Positions 1 through 6,983 of a stretch of 64,000 nucleotides of DNA are shown piece after piece. The notes under the pieces were generated by a model. That model had not been told where the DNA came from and made no database searches. It saw only the letters and a program-made list of their open reading frames with translations. Each line of letters opens with the position of its first letter. Positions within the stretch are counted from its first letter, which is position 1. Source of the DNA: Pelagibacterium sp. 26DY04 (GTDB lineage Bacteria > Pseudomonadota > Alphaproteobacteria > Rhizobiales > Devosiaceae); the NCBI RefSeq assembly GCF_031202305.1, contig NZ_CP101731.1, positions 372,001 through 436,000 of the forward strand. The letters are read 5' to 3'. Made by a program: the position numbers and the translations under genes.

Positions 1-1
1 C

Positions 2-301
2 ATCGAGGCGCTGGCCAGATGGTATGAAACCCATCTGGGCGTCACGGGCTTTTGGGAGCAGGAGGCGGGAATGACCGTTTTTGCCCCATTCCGGCGGGAC
101 ACCGATTATTTCCCGCCGGACAAGCAGTGGATGATCAATTTCCGCGTCGACGATCTCACAGCGCTCATGGACGAGCTTGCCGCGGCCGGCATCGCCATCG
201 AGACGCGGGCCGAGTGGGATACGCCCGAGACCGGGCGCTTTGCGCGCATCCATGATCCGGACGGCAATCCGATCGAGCTTTGGGAGCCGCCGGCGGGGTG
301 A
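2..301 (+). CDS. VOC-family (glyoxalase/bleomycin resistance) protein, 5' truncated
   Basis: The reading frame is already open at the window edge, so the N-terminus is missing; about 99 residues are visible. The C-terminal half carries a typical VOC pattern: a beta strand (WMINFRVDDL), a helix (ALMDELAAAGI) and the closing segment FARIHDPDGNPIELWEP, in which the Glu of IELWEP is the usual metal ligand. VOC proteins bind a divalent metal and isomerise, cleave or sequester small molecules; the substrate cannot be read from the sequence. The final 70 codons could be translated from an internal start, but the conserved upstream frame (WYETHLGVTGFWE) argues for one longer gene. Confidence 0.8.
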   Translation: MEALARWYETHLGVTGFWEQEAGMTVFAPFRRDTDYFPPDKQWMINFRVDDLTALMDELAAAGIAIETRAEWDTPETGRFARIHDPDGNPIELWEPPAG

Positions 302-331
302 TCTCGGCGCTGGAGTGGCTGGTGCCGCGCC

Positions 332-350
332 TCCGGGAACAAGTCCCGGA
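332..350. repeat. short palindromic intergenic repeat, copy 1
   Basis: Perfect 7-bp arms TCCGGGA/TCCCGGA around a 5-nt loop, in the 112-bp gap between the VOC gene and the convergent aldo/keto reductase gene. The same palindrome recurs at 9495-9513 and 14767-14789, and a variant lies at 32466-32487. It may double as a weak transcription end for the two converging genes. Confidence 0.7.
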
Positions 351-413
351 ATGTCAGGCAGAGGTGTGGGCGGCTGTGCCGGACGACCGCCGCGTCGCCG
401 GAAACCGGATGCC

Positions 414-1361
414 CTAGCGGCCGGCGGCGGAGAGTGCTTGGATCTGGTCGGCGGTGAGCTCGAGCCGGGCGCCGCGGGCGAGGCTTTCCACCTGCTCGAC
501 CGAAGTCGCCGAGGCGATGGGGGCCGTGACGCCAGGCTGGGCGGCGAGCCAAGCCAGTGCGATTTCCGCATGGCTGGCGCCGGTCTCCCCGGCCACCTTG
601 TCCATGGCGGCGAGGATGGCAAAGCCCTTCTCGTTGAGATATTTGCCCATGGCGCCACCGCGCTGGGATTTGTCGAAATCGGCCTTGCTGCGGTATTTGC
701 CGGTGAGGAACCCCGAGGCGAGGCCGTAATAGACGATCACTCCGATCTTTTCGGCCAGCACCAGCTCCTGCACCTCGCTCTCGAAGCTCTCGCGCGAATA
801 GAGATTGTATTCGTTTTCCAGCACCTGATAGCGCGGCAGGCTTTCGCTGGCCGAGACCTCGAGCGCCGCCGAGAGCAGGGGCGCATCGTAGTTCGAGCAG
901 CCGATATGGCCGACCTTGCCGCTCTCGATCAGCTTTTCGAAGGCGCGCAGCGTTTCTTCATGGGTGACCTCGGGGTCGGGCCAATGGGCGAAATAGAGAT
1001 CGATGTGATCGACGCCGAGCCGGCGCAGCGAGGCTTCGCAGGCCTGTTCGACATAGGCGGCCGAAAGATCCTTTTCGTCCCGGTCGAGACGTGTGCCGAC
1101 CTTGGTGGCGATGGCCATCTTGTGGCGGTCGCCGCGTGATTTGAGCCAATTGCCGATGATGGTTTCCGAGACGCCGCCCGGATTGCCCGGCACCCATTTG
1201 GAATAGGAATCGGCGGTGTCGATCATTGTGAAACCCTCCCCGGCATAGGCGTCGAGCACCGCAAAGCTCTGCGCTTCATCCAGCGTCCAGCCGAAGACAT
1301 TGCCGCCCAGAACCAGCGGTTCGATGGAAATGGACGTTTGGCCGAGGCGGCGGAGGGGCAT
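414..1361 (-). CDS. aldo/keto reductase
   Basis: A 315-residue NAD(P)H-dependent aldo/keto reductase. It starts MPLRRLGQTSISIEPLVLGGNVFGW, the standard AKR opening, and keeps the catalytic tetrad context: Asp and Tyr in DTADSYSKWVPG, Lys in AIATKVGTRL, His in LYFAHWPD. The start at 1361 is preceded by AAAAGGAGCTTCCC, a strong ribosome binding site. The frame stays open further upstream, but that extension reads as low-complexity antisense of the neighbouring regulator. Substrate unknown. It lies just downstream of an ArsR-type regulator on the same strand (47-bp gap), so the two are probably co-transcribed. Confidence 0.9.
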   Translation of the reverse strand: MPLRRLGQTSISIEPLVLGGNVFGWTLDEAQSFAVLDAYAGEGFTMIDTADSYSKWVPGNPGGVSETIIGNWLKSRGDRHKMAIATKVGTRLDRDEKDLSAAYVEQACEASLRRLGVDHIDLYFAHWPDPEVTHEETLRAFEKLIESGKVGHIGCSNYDAPLLSAALEVSASESLPRYQVLENEYNLYSRESFESEVQELVLAEKIGVIVYYGLASGFLTGKYRSKADFDKSQRGGAMGKYLNEKGFAILAAMDKVAGETGASHAEIALAWLAAQPGVTAPIASATSVEQVESLARGARLELTADQIQALSAAGR

Positions 1362-1408
1362 GGGAAGCTCCTTTTTACACTGGAGGGGCAGGAGGAGGGG
1401 CGGGCTGG

Positions 1409-2098
1409 TCAATCCCGGCGCGGCGGAAAGGTGGAATGGAAATGTTCGAGCCCCTCGGGGGTAAACAGCACGGCGCGGCTTTTGGCGTCGCGCCGGGCCC
1501 AGCCCAGGGTTTCGATGCGGGAAAACAGCGCGCGGCCAAGGCTGCCGGCCAGATGCGAGCGGCGCTCGCTCCAGTCGAGGCATTCGCGGCAAAGCGCGCC
1601 GCGCGCGCGACCGAGCGCGCCAAGATCGATGCCGAAGGCTTCAAGGAACGAAACCCCTTGTGGCGAGACGCCCAAACCATCGGCGGAGAGTTCGAGCACC
1701 TGCCGGGCGCGAAGGCTTTCGAACATCTGCACGCCCAGATCGCCGGCCAGATGGTTGTAGCAGACCCGCGCGGTGCGCAGGGCGGTGTCGGCAGGGCCGG
1801 TGCGGGTGCGCAGATGGCCGGAGCGGGCGGCAAGGCCCATGAGCGTTTCGAGCGCGCTCGCCACATCGGAACTGGCCAGGGCGAAGTAGCGATGCCGGCC
1901 TTGGCGGCGCATGACCAGCATGCCGCCCTCGCGCAGCTTGCCCAGATGGGCGCTGGCGGTTTGCAGTGTGATGCCCGCTTCCGAGGCGAGCTCGGTTGCG
2001 GTCAGCGCCTTGCCGCTCATCAGGGCGACCAGCATGTTGGCGCGGGCCGGTTCCCCGATGAGCGCTGCGGCATGGGTGATGTCGGGACCTTCCTTCAT
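1409..2098 (-). CDS. ArsR/helix-turn-helix family transcriptional regulator
   Basis: A 229-residue regulator. The N-terminal 90 residues are an ArsR-type winged helix: AAALIGEPARANMLVALM, then TATELASEAGITLQTASAHLGKL as the recognition helix, then the wing REGGMLVMRRQGRHRYFAL. The C-terminal half holds several Cys and His residues (CYNHL, CRECLDW) and resembles the long ArsR homologues of alphaproteobacteria rather than the minimal 100-residue repressors. It probably controls itself and the downstream aldo/keto reductase, and perhaps the divergent NIPSNAP/ABM pair that starts 72 bp away. The inducer is unknown. Confidence 0.88.
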   Translation of the reverse strand: MKEGPDITHAAALIGEPARANMLVALMSGKALTATELASEAGITLQTASAHLGKLREGGMLVMRRQGRHRYFALASSDVASALETLMGLAARSGHLRTRTGPADTALRTARVCYNHLAGDLGVQMFESLRARQVLELSADGLGVSPQGVSFLEAFGIDLGALGRARGALCRECLDWSERRSHLAGSLGRALFSRIETLGWARRDAKSRAVLFTPEGLEHFHSTFPPRRD

Positions 2099-2170
2099 AG
2101 TTCGATGCTAGCCGAAGCATGGGTGCCATGCAAGATGATAGAAGGAGACGCAACCAGAGGAGCCAAAACT

Positions 2171-2476
2171 ATGCTGACCTGCGTGATCCGCTATGAGATC
2201 GAGCCGACCAAAACGGAGATGTTTGCCGCCTATGCCCGCAATTGGGGCGAGGCCATTCCGCGCTGTGGTGCGGAGCTGATCGGTTATTTCGCGCCCCATG
2301 AGGGGTCGGCGACGCTCGCTTATGGCATCTACGGTATCGAGAGCCTTGCCGCATACGAAGCCTATCGCGCCCGGCTGGCGCAGGACCCGTTGGGGCGGGA
2401 GAACTACGCCTTCGCCATGCGTGAGGGGTTCATCCGGCGCGAAGACCGGACGTTTTTGCGGCGAGTCGACCAATGA
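2171..2476 (+). CDS. NIPSNAP family protein
   Basis: A 101-residue dimeric alpha+beta barrel protein of the NIPSNAP type: an N-terminal strand MLTCVIRYEIEPTKTEMF, a central segment LIGYFAPHEGSATLAYGIYGI and the helix YRARLAQDPLGRENY. A longer upstream frame exists, but this ATG is where recognisable sequence begins and it follows a GAGG-rich stretch. Its stop overlaps the next start (ATGA), which signals translational coupling with the ABM-domain gene. Such small barrels are usually monooxygenase-like or ligand-binding; the specific role is unknown. Confidence 0.85.
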   Translation: MLTCVIRYEIEPTKTEMFAAYARNWGEAIPRCGAELIGYFAPHEGSATLAYGIYGIESLAAYEAYRARLAQDPLGRENYAFAMREGFIRREDRTFLRRVDQ

Positions 2477-2820
2477 TCGCCGTCATCTTTGAAATGGAGC
2501 CTCAGGCCGGACCCCGGGACCAGTATCTCGATATCGCCGCAACGCTGCGGCCGCGACTCGAAACCATAGAGGGGTTCATCTCGGTCGAGCGATTCGAGAG
2601 CCTTTCGACGCCGGGCAAGGTGCTGTCGCTGTCGTTCTTCGAAAGTGAGGCGGCGGTGGCGGCCTGGCGCAACACCGAGGAGCACCGGCAGGCCCAGAAG
2701 GCGGGAGGGGAACGGGTCTTTGCCGGCTATCGGCTCCGGGTGGCGCATGTGTTGCGCGATTATGGCAAGACCGAACGGGACGAGGCGCCCGCCGACAGCC
2801 GCGCTATCCATGGCGATTAG
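2473..2820 (+). CDS. antibiotic biosynthesis monooxygenase (ABM) domain protein
   Basis: A 115-residue ABM-type ferredoxin-like barrel. Family features are IAVIFEMEPQ at the N-terminus, IEGFISVERFESLSTPGKVLSLSFFESEAAVAAWRN in the middle (the W following the acidic segment is typical) and HRQAQKAGGERVFAGYRLRVAHVLRDY at the end. Homologues include cofactor-free quinone-forming monooxygenases and heme-degrading enzymes, but no diagnostic heme ligand is evident. It overlaps the NIPSNAP gene by 4 bp and forms a two-gene operon with it. Confidence 0.87.
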   Translation: MIAVIFEMEPQAGPRDQYLDIAATLRPRLETIEGFISVERFESLSTPGKVLSLSFFESEAAVAAWRNTEEHRQAQKAGGERVFAGYRLRVAHVLRDYGKTERDEAPADSRAIHGD

Positions 2821-2958
2821 CCTCTGATTCACGCTCAGATCGGGCGTTTTCGCGGCCCGGACGGCTTGTGCAACAGGAGGGCACAAAAAATTTTTGCCAA
2901 CAATTTCCGCATATCGTACCGGTAAGTACGCTCAAACGCCCCGGAATTTGGCCATTTT

Positions 2959-2974
2959 TTGACCAAGCGGTCAA
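2959..2974. promoter_or_regulatory. RutR-like operator palindrome
   Basis: TTGACCAAGCGGTCAA matches the published E. coli RutR consensus TTGACCA-N2-TGGTCAA at 13 of 14 defined positions. It sits just upstream of a TTGACG -35-like hexamer and 330 bp upstream of the dipeptide-type ABC importer. RutR is a TetR-family repressor responding to pyrimidines; a RutR gene is not in the window, so the assignment rests on the motif. A sister site lies at 63354-63369. Confidence 0.5.
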
Positions 2975-3105
2975 GAAAGGTCAATAAAGTTGACGCAAAC
3001 GTTCCGGACTTACCCATTGCGCGATCAAACAAAAGACGCTTTGTTGCCGTCTCGGCGCGCAGCGCGCTTAGCGTTGCTGGCCCCAAGTCGCAGGGAGGGA
3101 TCATC

Positions 3106-3183
3106 ATGCAAAACGATAATCCCTGCACAAGAAGATCAACAGAGAGTGTTCATTCGTCCGGCCGTGCAGTTTCGACATATTAG
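3106..3183 (+). CDS. possible 25-residue leader peptide
   Basis: A short ATG frame (MQNDNPCTRRSTESVHSSGR, then five more residues) with a good ribosome binding site, GGGAGGGATCATC, just before it. It lies inside the leader of the ABC importer, 62 bp before the perfect hairpin at 3246. It has no recognisable family and no run of one amino acid that would reveal classical attenuation. It may be translated as a regulatory leader or may be a chance frame. Confidence 0.22.
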   Translation: MQNDNPCTRRSTESVHSSGRAVSTY

Positions 3184-3245
3184 ACCCGAGCGTCAGTATT
3201 TCGTGCCTGCTCAGCGGGGGTGGGCGCGTTCTGTTTGATGGTATT

Positions 3246-3278
3246 CACCACCGGTGGCCGGCAACGCCACCGGTGGTG
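3246..3278 (+). promoter_or_regulatory. perfect 13-bp stem-loop in the ABC importer leader
   Basis: The arms CACCACCGGTGGC (3246-3258) and GCCACCGGTGGTG (3266-3278) pair perfectly around a 7-nt loop and are followed by a T-rich ATTTCATTTTC. It ends 25 bp before the SBP start codon, so it could act as an attenuator/terminator, or as a 5' stabilising structure that leaves the AAGGGG ribosome binding site free. Confidence 0.65.
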
Positions 3279-3303
3279 ATTTCATTTTCAAGGGGAATTC
3301 AAT

Positions 3304-4878
3304 ATGCGAAATAAGCTTACCGGCATCGCGGCGGCCCTTCTGGCCTCCTCCATGCTCGTGGGGGCAGCCAGCGCGGAAACGCTCCGCTGGGCCCGCAATT
3401 CGGACGCGCTCACGCTCGACCCGCACTCCCAGAACCAGGGCACGACCCACACCTTCAACCACCATATCTACGAAACGCTGCTCGACCGCGACGTGGAAGG
3501 CAACCTCCAGCCTCGCCTGGCGACCGACTGGTACGTCAAGGAAGGCGACGAGACCGTATGGGTGTTCGAGCTGCGCGAAGGGGTGACCTTCCACGAAGGC
3601 CAGGAGTTCACCGCCGAGGACGTGGTGTTCTCAATCGAGCGCGCCAAGAGCGAGAATTCCAACATGCGTCAGCTCCATGCTGACGTCGAGAGCGTCACCG
3701 CCGTGGACGACTACACAGTCGAATTTCAGATGGCCGGTCCCTCCCCGCTCTATCCCAACAACGTCACTAACACCTTCATCATGGATGCCGGCTGGTCGGA
3801 AGAACACGACCTGCAGGAAGTCCAGGATTTTGGCGCTGGTGAAGACAATTATGCCGTGCGCAACACCAACGGCACCGGCCCCTACGTGCTCGCCGAGCGC
3901 GATCCGGACGTGCGTTCGGTCCTGACGCTCAACGAGAACTGGTGGGGCGAAGCCCCGGCGGTGACCGAGATCATCTATACCCCGATCGCCGACGATGCGA
4001 CCCGCGTTGCCGCGCTGCTGTCGGGCGAAGTCGATCTCGTCCAGGACGTGCCGGTGCAGGACATCGAGCGCCTGGCGGGCACCCAGGGCATCAAGGTCGA
4101 GACTGGCCCGGAAAACCGCACCATCTATTTCGGCTACGCCATGGACGACGAGCCGCTGCTTTCCTCGGACCTTGAGGAAAACCCCTTCGCCAACCCGCAG
4201 GTGCGCGAAGCGATCCAGCTCGCCGTCGACCGTCAGGCCATCCAGCAGATCGTGATGCGCGGCCAGTCGATCCCCACCTGTGTCAACATGCCTCCGTTCG
4301 TCAACGGCTGGACCGAAGAGCTCGATGCCTGCCCTGAGCCCGATCTGGAGCGCGCCCGCGAACTGATGGCCGAGGCCGGCTATCCCGATGGCTTCTCGGT
4401 GACGCTGGACACGCCCAATGACCGCTACGTCAATGACGAGGCGATCTCCCAGGCCGTGGTGGGCATGCTCGGCCAGATCGGCATCGACGTGACGCTCGCG
4501 TCCCGCCCGATCGCCCAGCACTCGCCGCTGATCCTCAATAACGAGACCGACTTCTATCTTCTGGGCTGGGGCGTGCCGACCTTCGATTCGGCCTACATCT
4601 TCAACGACCTGGTCCACACCAAGACCGACGAATATGGCACCTATAATATCGGGCTCTATTCGAACCCCGAGGTCGACGAGATGATCCAGTCGCTGGGCAC
4701 GATGACCGACATCGACGCCCGCAACCAGGTGATCGCCGATATCTGGGAGCAGGTGCAGGAAGACAATCTGTTCCTCACCATCCACGTCCAGGTGCTGGCC
4801 TATGCGATGCGCGACGACATGACCCTCGCCGTCCATCCTGAAAACCAGCCCAACATGACCACGGTCACCTTCGAATAG
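3304..4878 (+). CDS. ABC transporter substrate-binding protein, dipeptide/oligopeptide type (SBP family 5)
   Basis: A 524-residue periplasmic binding protein. Residues 1-24 are a Sec signal peptide ending AASA before ETLRWARN. The mature part has the family-5 hallmarks: LRWARNSDALTLDPHSQNQG, the motif LATDWYVKEGDETVWVFELREGVTFHEGQEFTAEDVVFSIERA near residues 75-115, and NGTGPYVL followed by NENWWG near residues 185-215. A ribosome binding site, AAGGGG, precedes the ATG. It heads an operon with two permeases and a fused ATPase. The substrate cannot be assigned; family members carry peptides, but also opines, sugars and nickel. Confidence 0.93.
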   Translation: MRNKLTGIAAALLASSMLVGAASAETLRWARNSDALTLDPHSQNQGTTHTFNHHIYETLLDRDVEGNLQPRLATDWYVKEGDETVWVFELREGVTFHEGQEFTAEDVVFSIERAKSENSNMRQLHADVESVTAVDDYTVEFQMAGPSPLYPNNVTNTFIMDAGWSEEHDLQEVQDFGAGEDNYAVRNTNGTGPYVLAERDPDVRSVLTLNENWWGEAPAVTEIIYTPIADDATRVAALLSGEVDLVQDVPVQDIERLAGTQGIKVETGPENRTIYFGYAMDDEPLLSSDLEENPFANPQVREAIQLAVDRQAIQQIVMRGQSIPTCVNMPPFVNGWTEELDACPEPDLERARELMAEAGYPDGFSVTLDTPNDRYVNDEAISQAVVGMLGQIGIDVTLASRPIAQHSPLILNNETDFYLLGWGVPTFDSAYIFNDLVHTKTDEYGTYNIGLYSNPEVDEMIQSLGTMTDIDARNQVIADIWEQVQEDNLFLTIHVQVLAYAMRDDMTLAVHPENQPNMTTVTFE

Positions 4879-4896
4879 ACCGGCGGTTCCCGAACG

Positions 4897-4938
4897 CGCC
4901 GCGCCACGGCTTTCTCGTTGTGGCGCGGCGTTTCGTTT
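4897..4938 (+). terminator. intra-operon hairpin after the SBP gene
   Basis: CGCCGCGCCAC (4897-4907) pairs perfectly with GTGGCGCGGCG (4920-4930) and is followed by TTTCGTTT. Its position between the binding-protein gene and the first permease fits a partial terminator that lets the binding protein be made in excess over the membrane components. Confidence 0.75.
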
Positions 4939-5057
4939 GATGCGCCGGCCTGGCGTTTGTTCCAGCGGCGAATTCCTATACACTTTGATCGCGCCTGATC
5001 AGGCCGCCCGTCCGGGGCCGGCCCACGATCCCGCGAAAGCGCTTTACGGAGACCACC

Positions 5058-6041
5058 ATGCTGGCCTTCATACTCAAACGGCTCGGACAAGCCATATTGG
5101 TGATGCTCGCCGTTTCGCTCATCGCCTTCATCATGTTCCGCTATGTGGGCGATCCGGTCGCTTCGCTGGTCAGCCAGGAAGCCTCTATCGCCGACCAGGA
5201 GCAGCTCCGCGAGCGGCTGGGGCTTAACGATCCGGCTTATGAGCAGTATTTCCGGTTCCTCGGCAACGCCATCCAGGGCCAGTTCGGCATTTCCTACCGT
5301 CTGCAGACGCCGGTGGCCGACCTGATCCTTTCGCGCCTGCCCGCCACCATCGAATTGGCGCTGGTTTCCGCCACGATCGCCCTGACGCTGGGGATCGTCT
5401 TGGGGGTGTTTACCGCCCTCAACCCCAAGAACTGGGCGGCCGCCGGGGTCATGGCATTCTCGCTGATCGGGGTGTCGCTGCCCACTTTCCTCATCGGTAT
5501 CGGGCTCATCTACGTCTTTGCCGTCGAGCTGCAATGGCTGCCCAGTTTCGGGCGCGGCGAGGTGGTGGATCTGGGCTGGTGGCACACCGGCTTTTTGACC
5601 GAGAGCGGGCTGCGCTCGATCATCCTGCCGGCCATCACGCTGTCGCTGTTTCAGATGACGCTGATCATGCGCTTAGTGCGCGCCGAGATGATGGAGGTGC
5701 TGCGCCAGGATTACATCAAGTTCGCGCGGGCCCGCGGGCTCTCCAAGCGCGCCATCAATTTCGGCCATGCGCTCAAGAACACTCTGGTGCCGGTGATCAC
5801 CATTACCGGGCTGCAACTGGGGTCGGTCATCGCCTTCGCGATCGTCACCGAAACGGTGTTCCAGTGGCCGGGCGTGGGCTCGCTGTTCGTCAATTCGGTG
5901 GCCGTCGTCGACGTGCCGGTGATGGCGGCATACCTGATGTTCATCGCCTTCGTGTTCGTCGCGATCAACCTGATCGTGGATATTCTTTATTATGTCGTCG
6001 ACCCGCGCCTGCGGATCGGTGGCCCGGCTCGGGGGAACTGA
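5058..6041 (+). CDS. ABC transporter permease, DppB/OppB type
   Basis: A 327-residue inner-membrane permease. It begins with the family signature MLAFILKRLGQAILVMLAVSLIAFIMFRYVGDP and has about six hydrophobic segments. The EAA-like coupling loop RAEMMEVLRQDYIKFARARGLSKR lies near residues 205-230 and contacts the ATPase. It is followed after 3 bp by its DppC partner. Together they form the channel through which the substrate bound by the upstream SBP crosses the inner membrane. Confidence 0.94.
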   Translation: MLAFILKRLGQAILVMLAVSLIAFIMFRYVGDPVASLVSQEASIADQEQLRERLGLNDPAYEQYFRFLGNAIQGQFGISYRLQTPVADLILSRLPATIELALVSATIALTLGIVLGVFTALNPKNWAAAGVMAFSLIGVSLPTFLIGIGLIYVFAVELQWLPSFGRGEVVDLGWWHTGFLTESGLRSIILPAITLSLFQMTLIMRLVRAEMMEVLRQDYIKFARARGLSKRAINFGHALKNTLVPVITITGLQLGSVIAFAIVTETVFQWPGVGSLFVNSVAVVDVPVMAAYLMFIAFVFVAINLIVDILYYVVDPRLRIGGPARGN

Positions 6042-6044
6042 CCC

Positions 6045-6983
6045 ATGAGTGAGATTTCAGCCCAGGCTCCCAGAGGGCGCCTCGCCAAGATCATCGATTC
6101 CGATATCTTTTATTCCTACCGCACCTCGCCGGTGGCCATTGTCGCCTCGATCGTTGCGGTGGTGCTGATCCTGGCAGCCATCCTGGCGCCCTGGATCGCC
6201 CCCTACGATCCGTTCAATCCGCGCACGCTCAATCTGATGGACGGATTCACCCCGCCCATGAGCGAGAGCTTTGCCGGTAATTACTTTCTTCTGGGCGCCG
6301 ACCATCAGGGCCGCGATGTGCTCTCGACCATCCTGCACGGCTCCCGCGTATCGCTGTTCGTCGGCCTTTCGGCCACCATTTTCGCCATGGTGCTGGGGGT
6401 CGGGCTGGGGCTCGTCGCCGGCTATCGCGGCGGGCTGGTCGATGCCATCATCATGCGCATCGCCGATATCCAGCTTTCGTTCCCGGCCATCCTGATCGCG
6501 CTTTTGATCTTTGGCGTGGCGCGCGGGCTGATCCCGCCCAGCCAGCAGGAAAACACCGCGCTCGTGGTGCTGATCCTTGCCATCGGGCTTTCCAACTGGG
6601 CCCAGTTCGCCCGCACGGTACGCGGGGCGACCATGGTCGAGCGGCAGAAGGACTATGTGTCTGCGGCCCGCATCATGGGCGTCAATCCCATCATTATCCT
6701 CGTGCGTCACATCCTGCCCAACGTGGTGGGGCCGGTGCTGGTGATCGCCACCATCGGGCTGGCGCTCGCCATCATCGAAGAGGCGACATTGTCCTTCCTG
6801 GGGGTGGGCGTGCCCCCAACCCAGCCCTCCCTCGGAACGCTGATCCGCATCGGCCAGCAATTCCTGTTCTCGGGCGAATGGTGGATCCTGTTCTTCCCCG
6901 CCGTGACGCTTGTCCTTCTTGCCTTGTCGGTCAACCTGCTCGGTGACTGGCTGCGCGATGCGCTCAACCCGAGGCTGCGCTGA
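6045..6983 (+). CDS. ABC transporter permease, DppC/OppC type
   Basis: A 312-residue second permease subunit. It has the N-terminal OppC-type segment (YRTSPVAIVASIVAVVLILAAILAPWIAPYDPFNP), the motif LGADHQGRDVLSTILHGSRVSL typical of DppC-like proteins, and a coupling loop RGATMVERQKDYVSAARIMGV. It is separated from the DppB-type gene by 3 bp and overlaps the ATPase gene by 1 bp, so the operon is translationally tight. Confidence 0.94.
   Translation: MSEISAQAPRGRLAKIIDSDIFYSYRTSPVAIVASIVAVVLILAAILAPWIAPYDPFNPRTLNLMDGFTPPMSESFAGNYFLLGADHQGRDVLSTILHGSRVSLFVGLSATIFAMVLGVGLGLVAGYRGGLVDAIIMRIADIQLSFPAILIALLIFGVARGLIPPSQQENTALVVLILAIGLSNWAQFARTVRGATMVERQKDYVSAARIMGVNPIIILVRHILPNVVGPVLVIATIGLALAIIEEATLSFLGVGVPPTQPSLGTLIRIGQQFLFSGEWWILFFPAVTLVLLALSVNLLGDWLRDALNPRLR

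Larger units (their letters stand above)
2821..3303 (+). other. 483-bp leader/intergenic region of the ABC importer
   Basis: This AT-richer gap holds, in order, a RutR-like palindrome (2959-2974), a second small dyad GTCAA-N5-TTGAC (2980-2994) that includes a -35-like TTGACG, a possible 25-codon leader ORF (3106-3183) and a perfect 13-bp hairpin (3246-3278) ending 25 bp before the substrate-binding protein start. No convincing -10 box could be assigned. It therefore looks like an operator plus a long structured mRNA leader. Confidence 0.55.

Noticed and set aside
2990..3238. An 82-codon TTG frame upstream of the SBP
   Set aside because: It starts inside the -35-like region, has no ribosome binding site and has random composition; the 25-codon ATG frame inside the same leader is the better candidate.
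3631..4983. Long minus-strand open frame (about 450 codons) across the SBP gene
   Set aside because: It is antisense to a clear signal-peptide-bearing SBP, has Arg/Gly/His-rich composition and no recognisable domain; long antisense frames are expected in GC-rich DNA.
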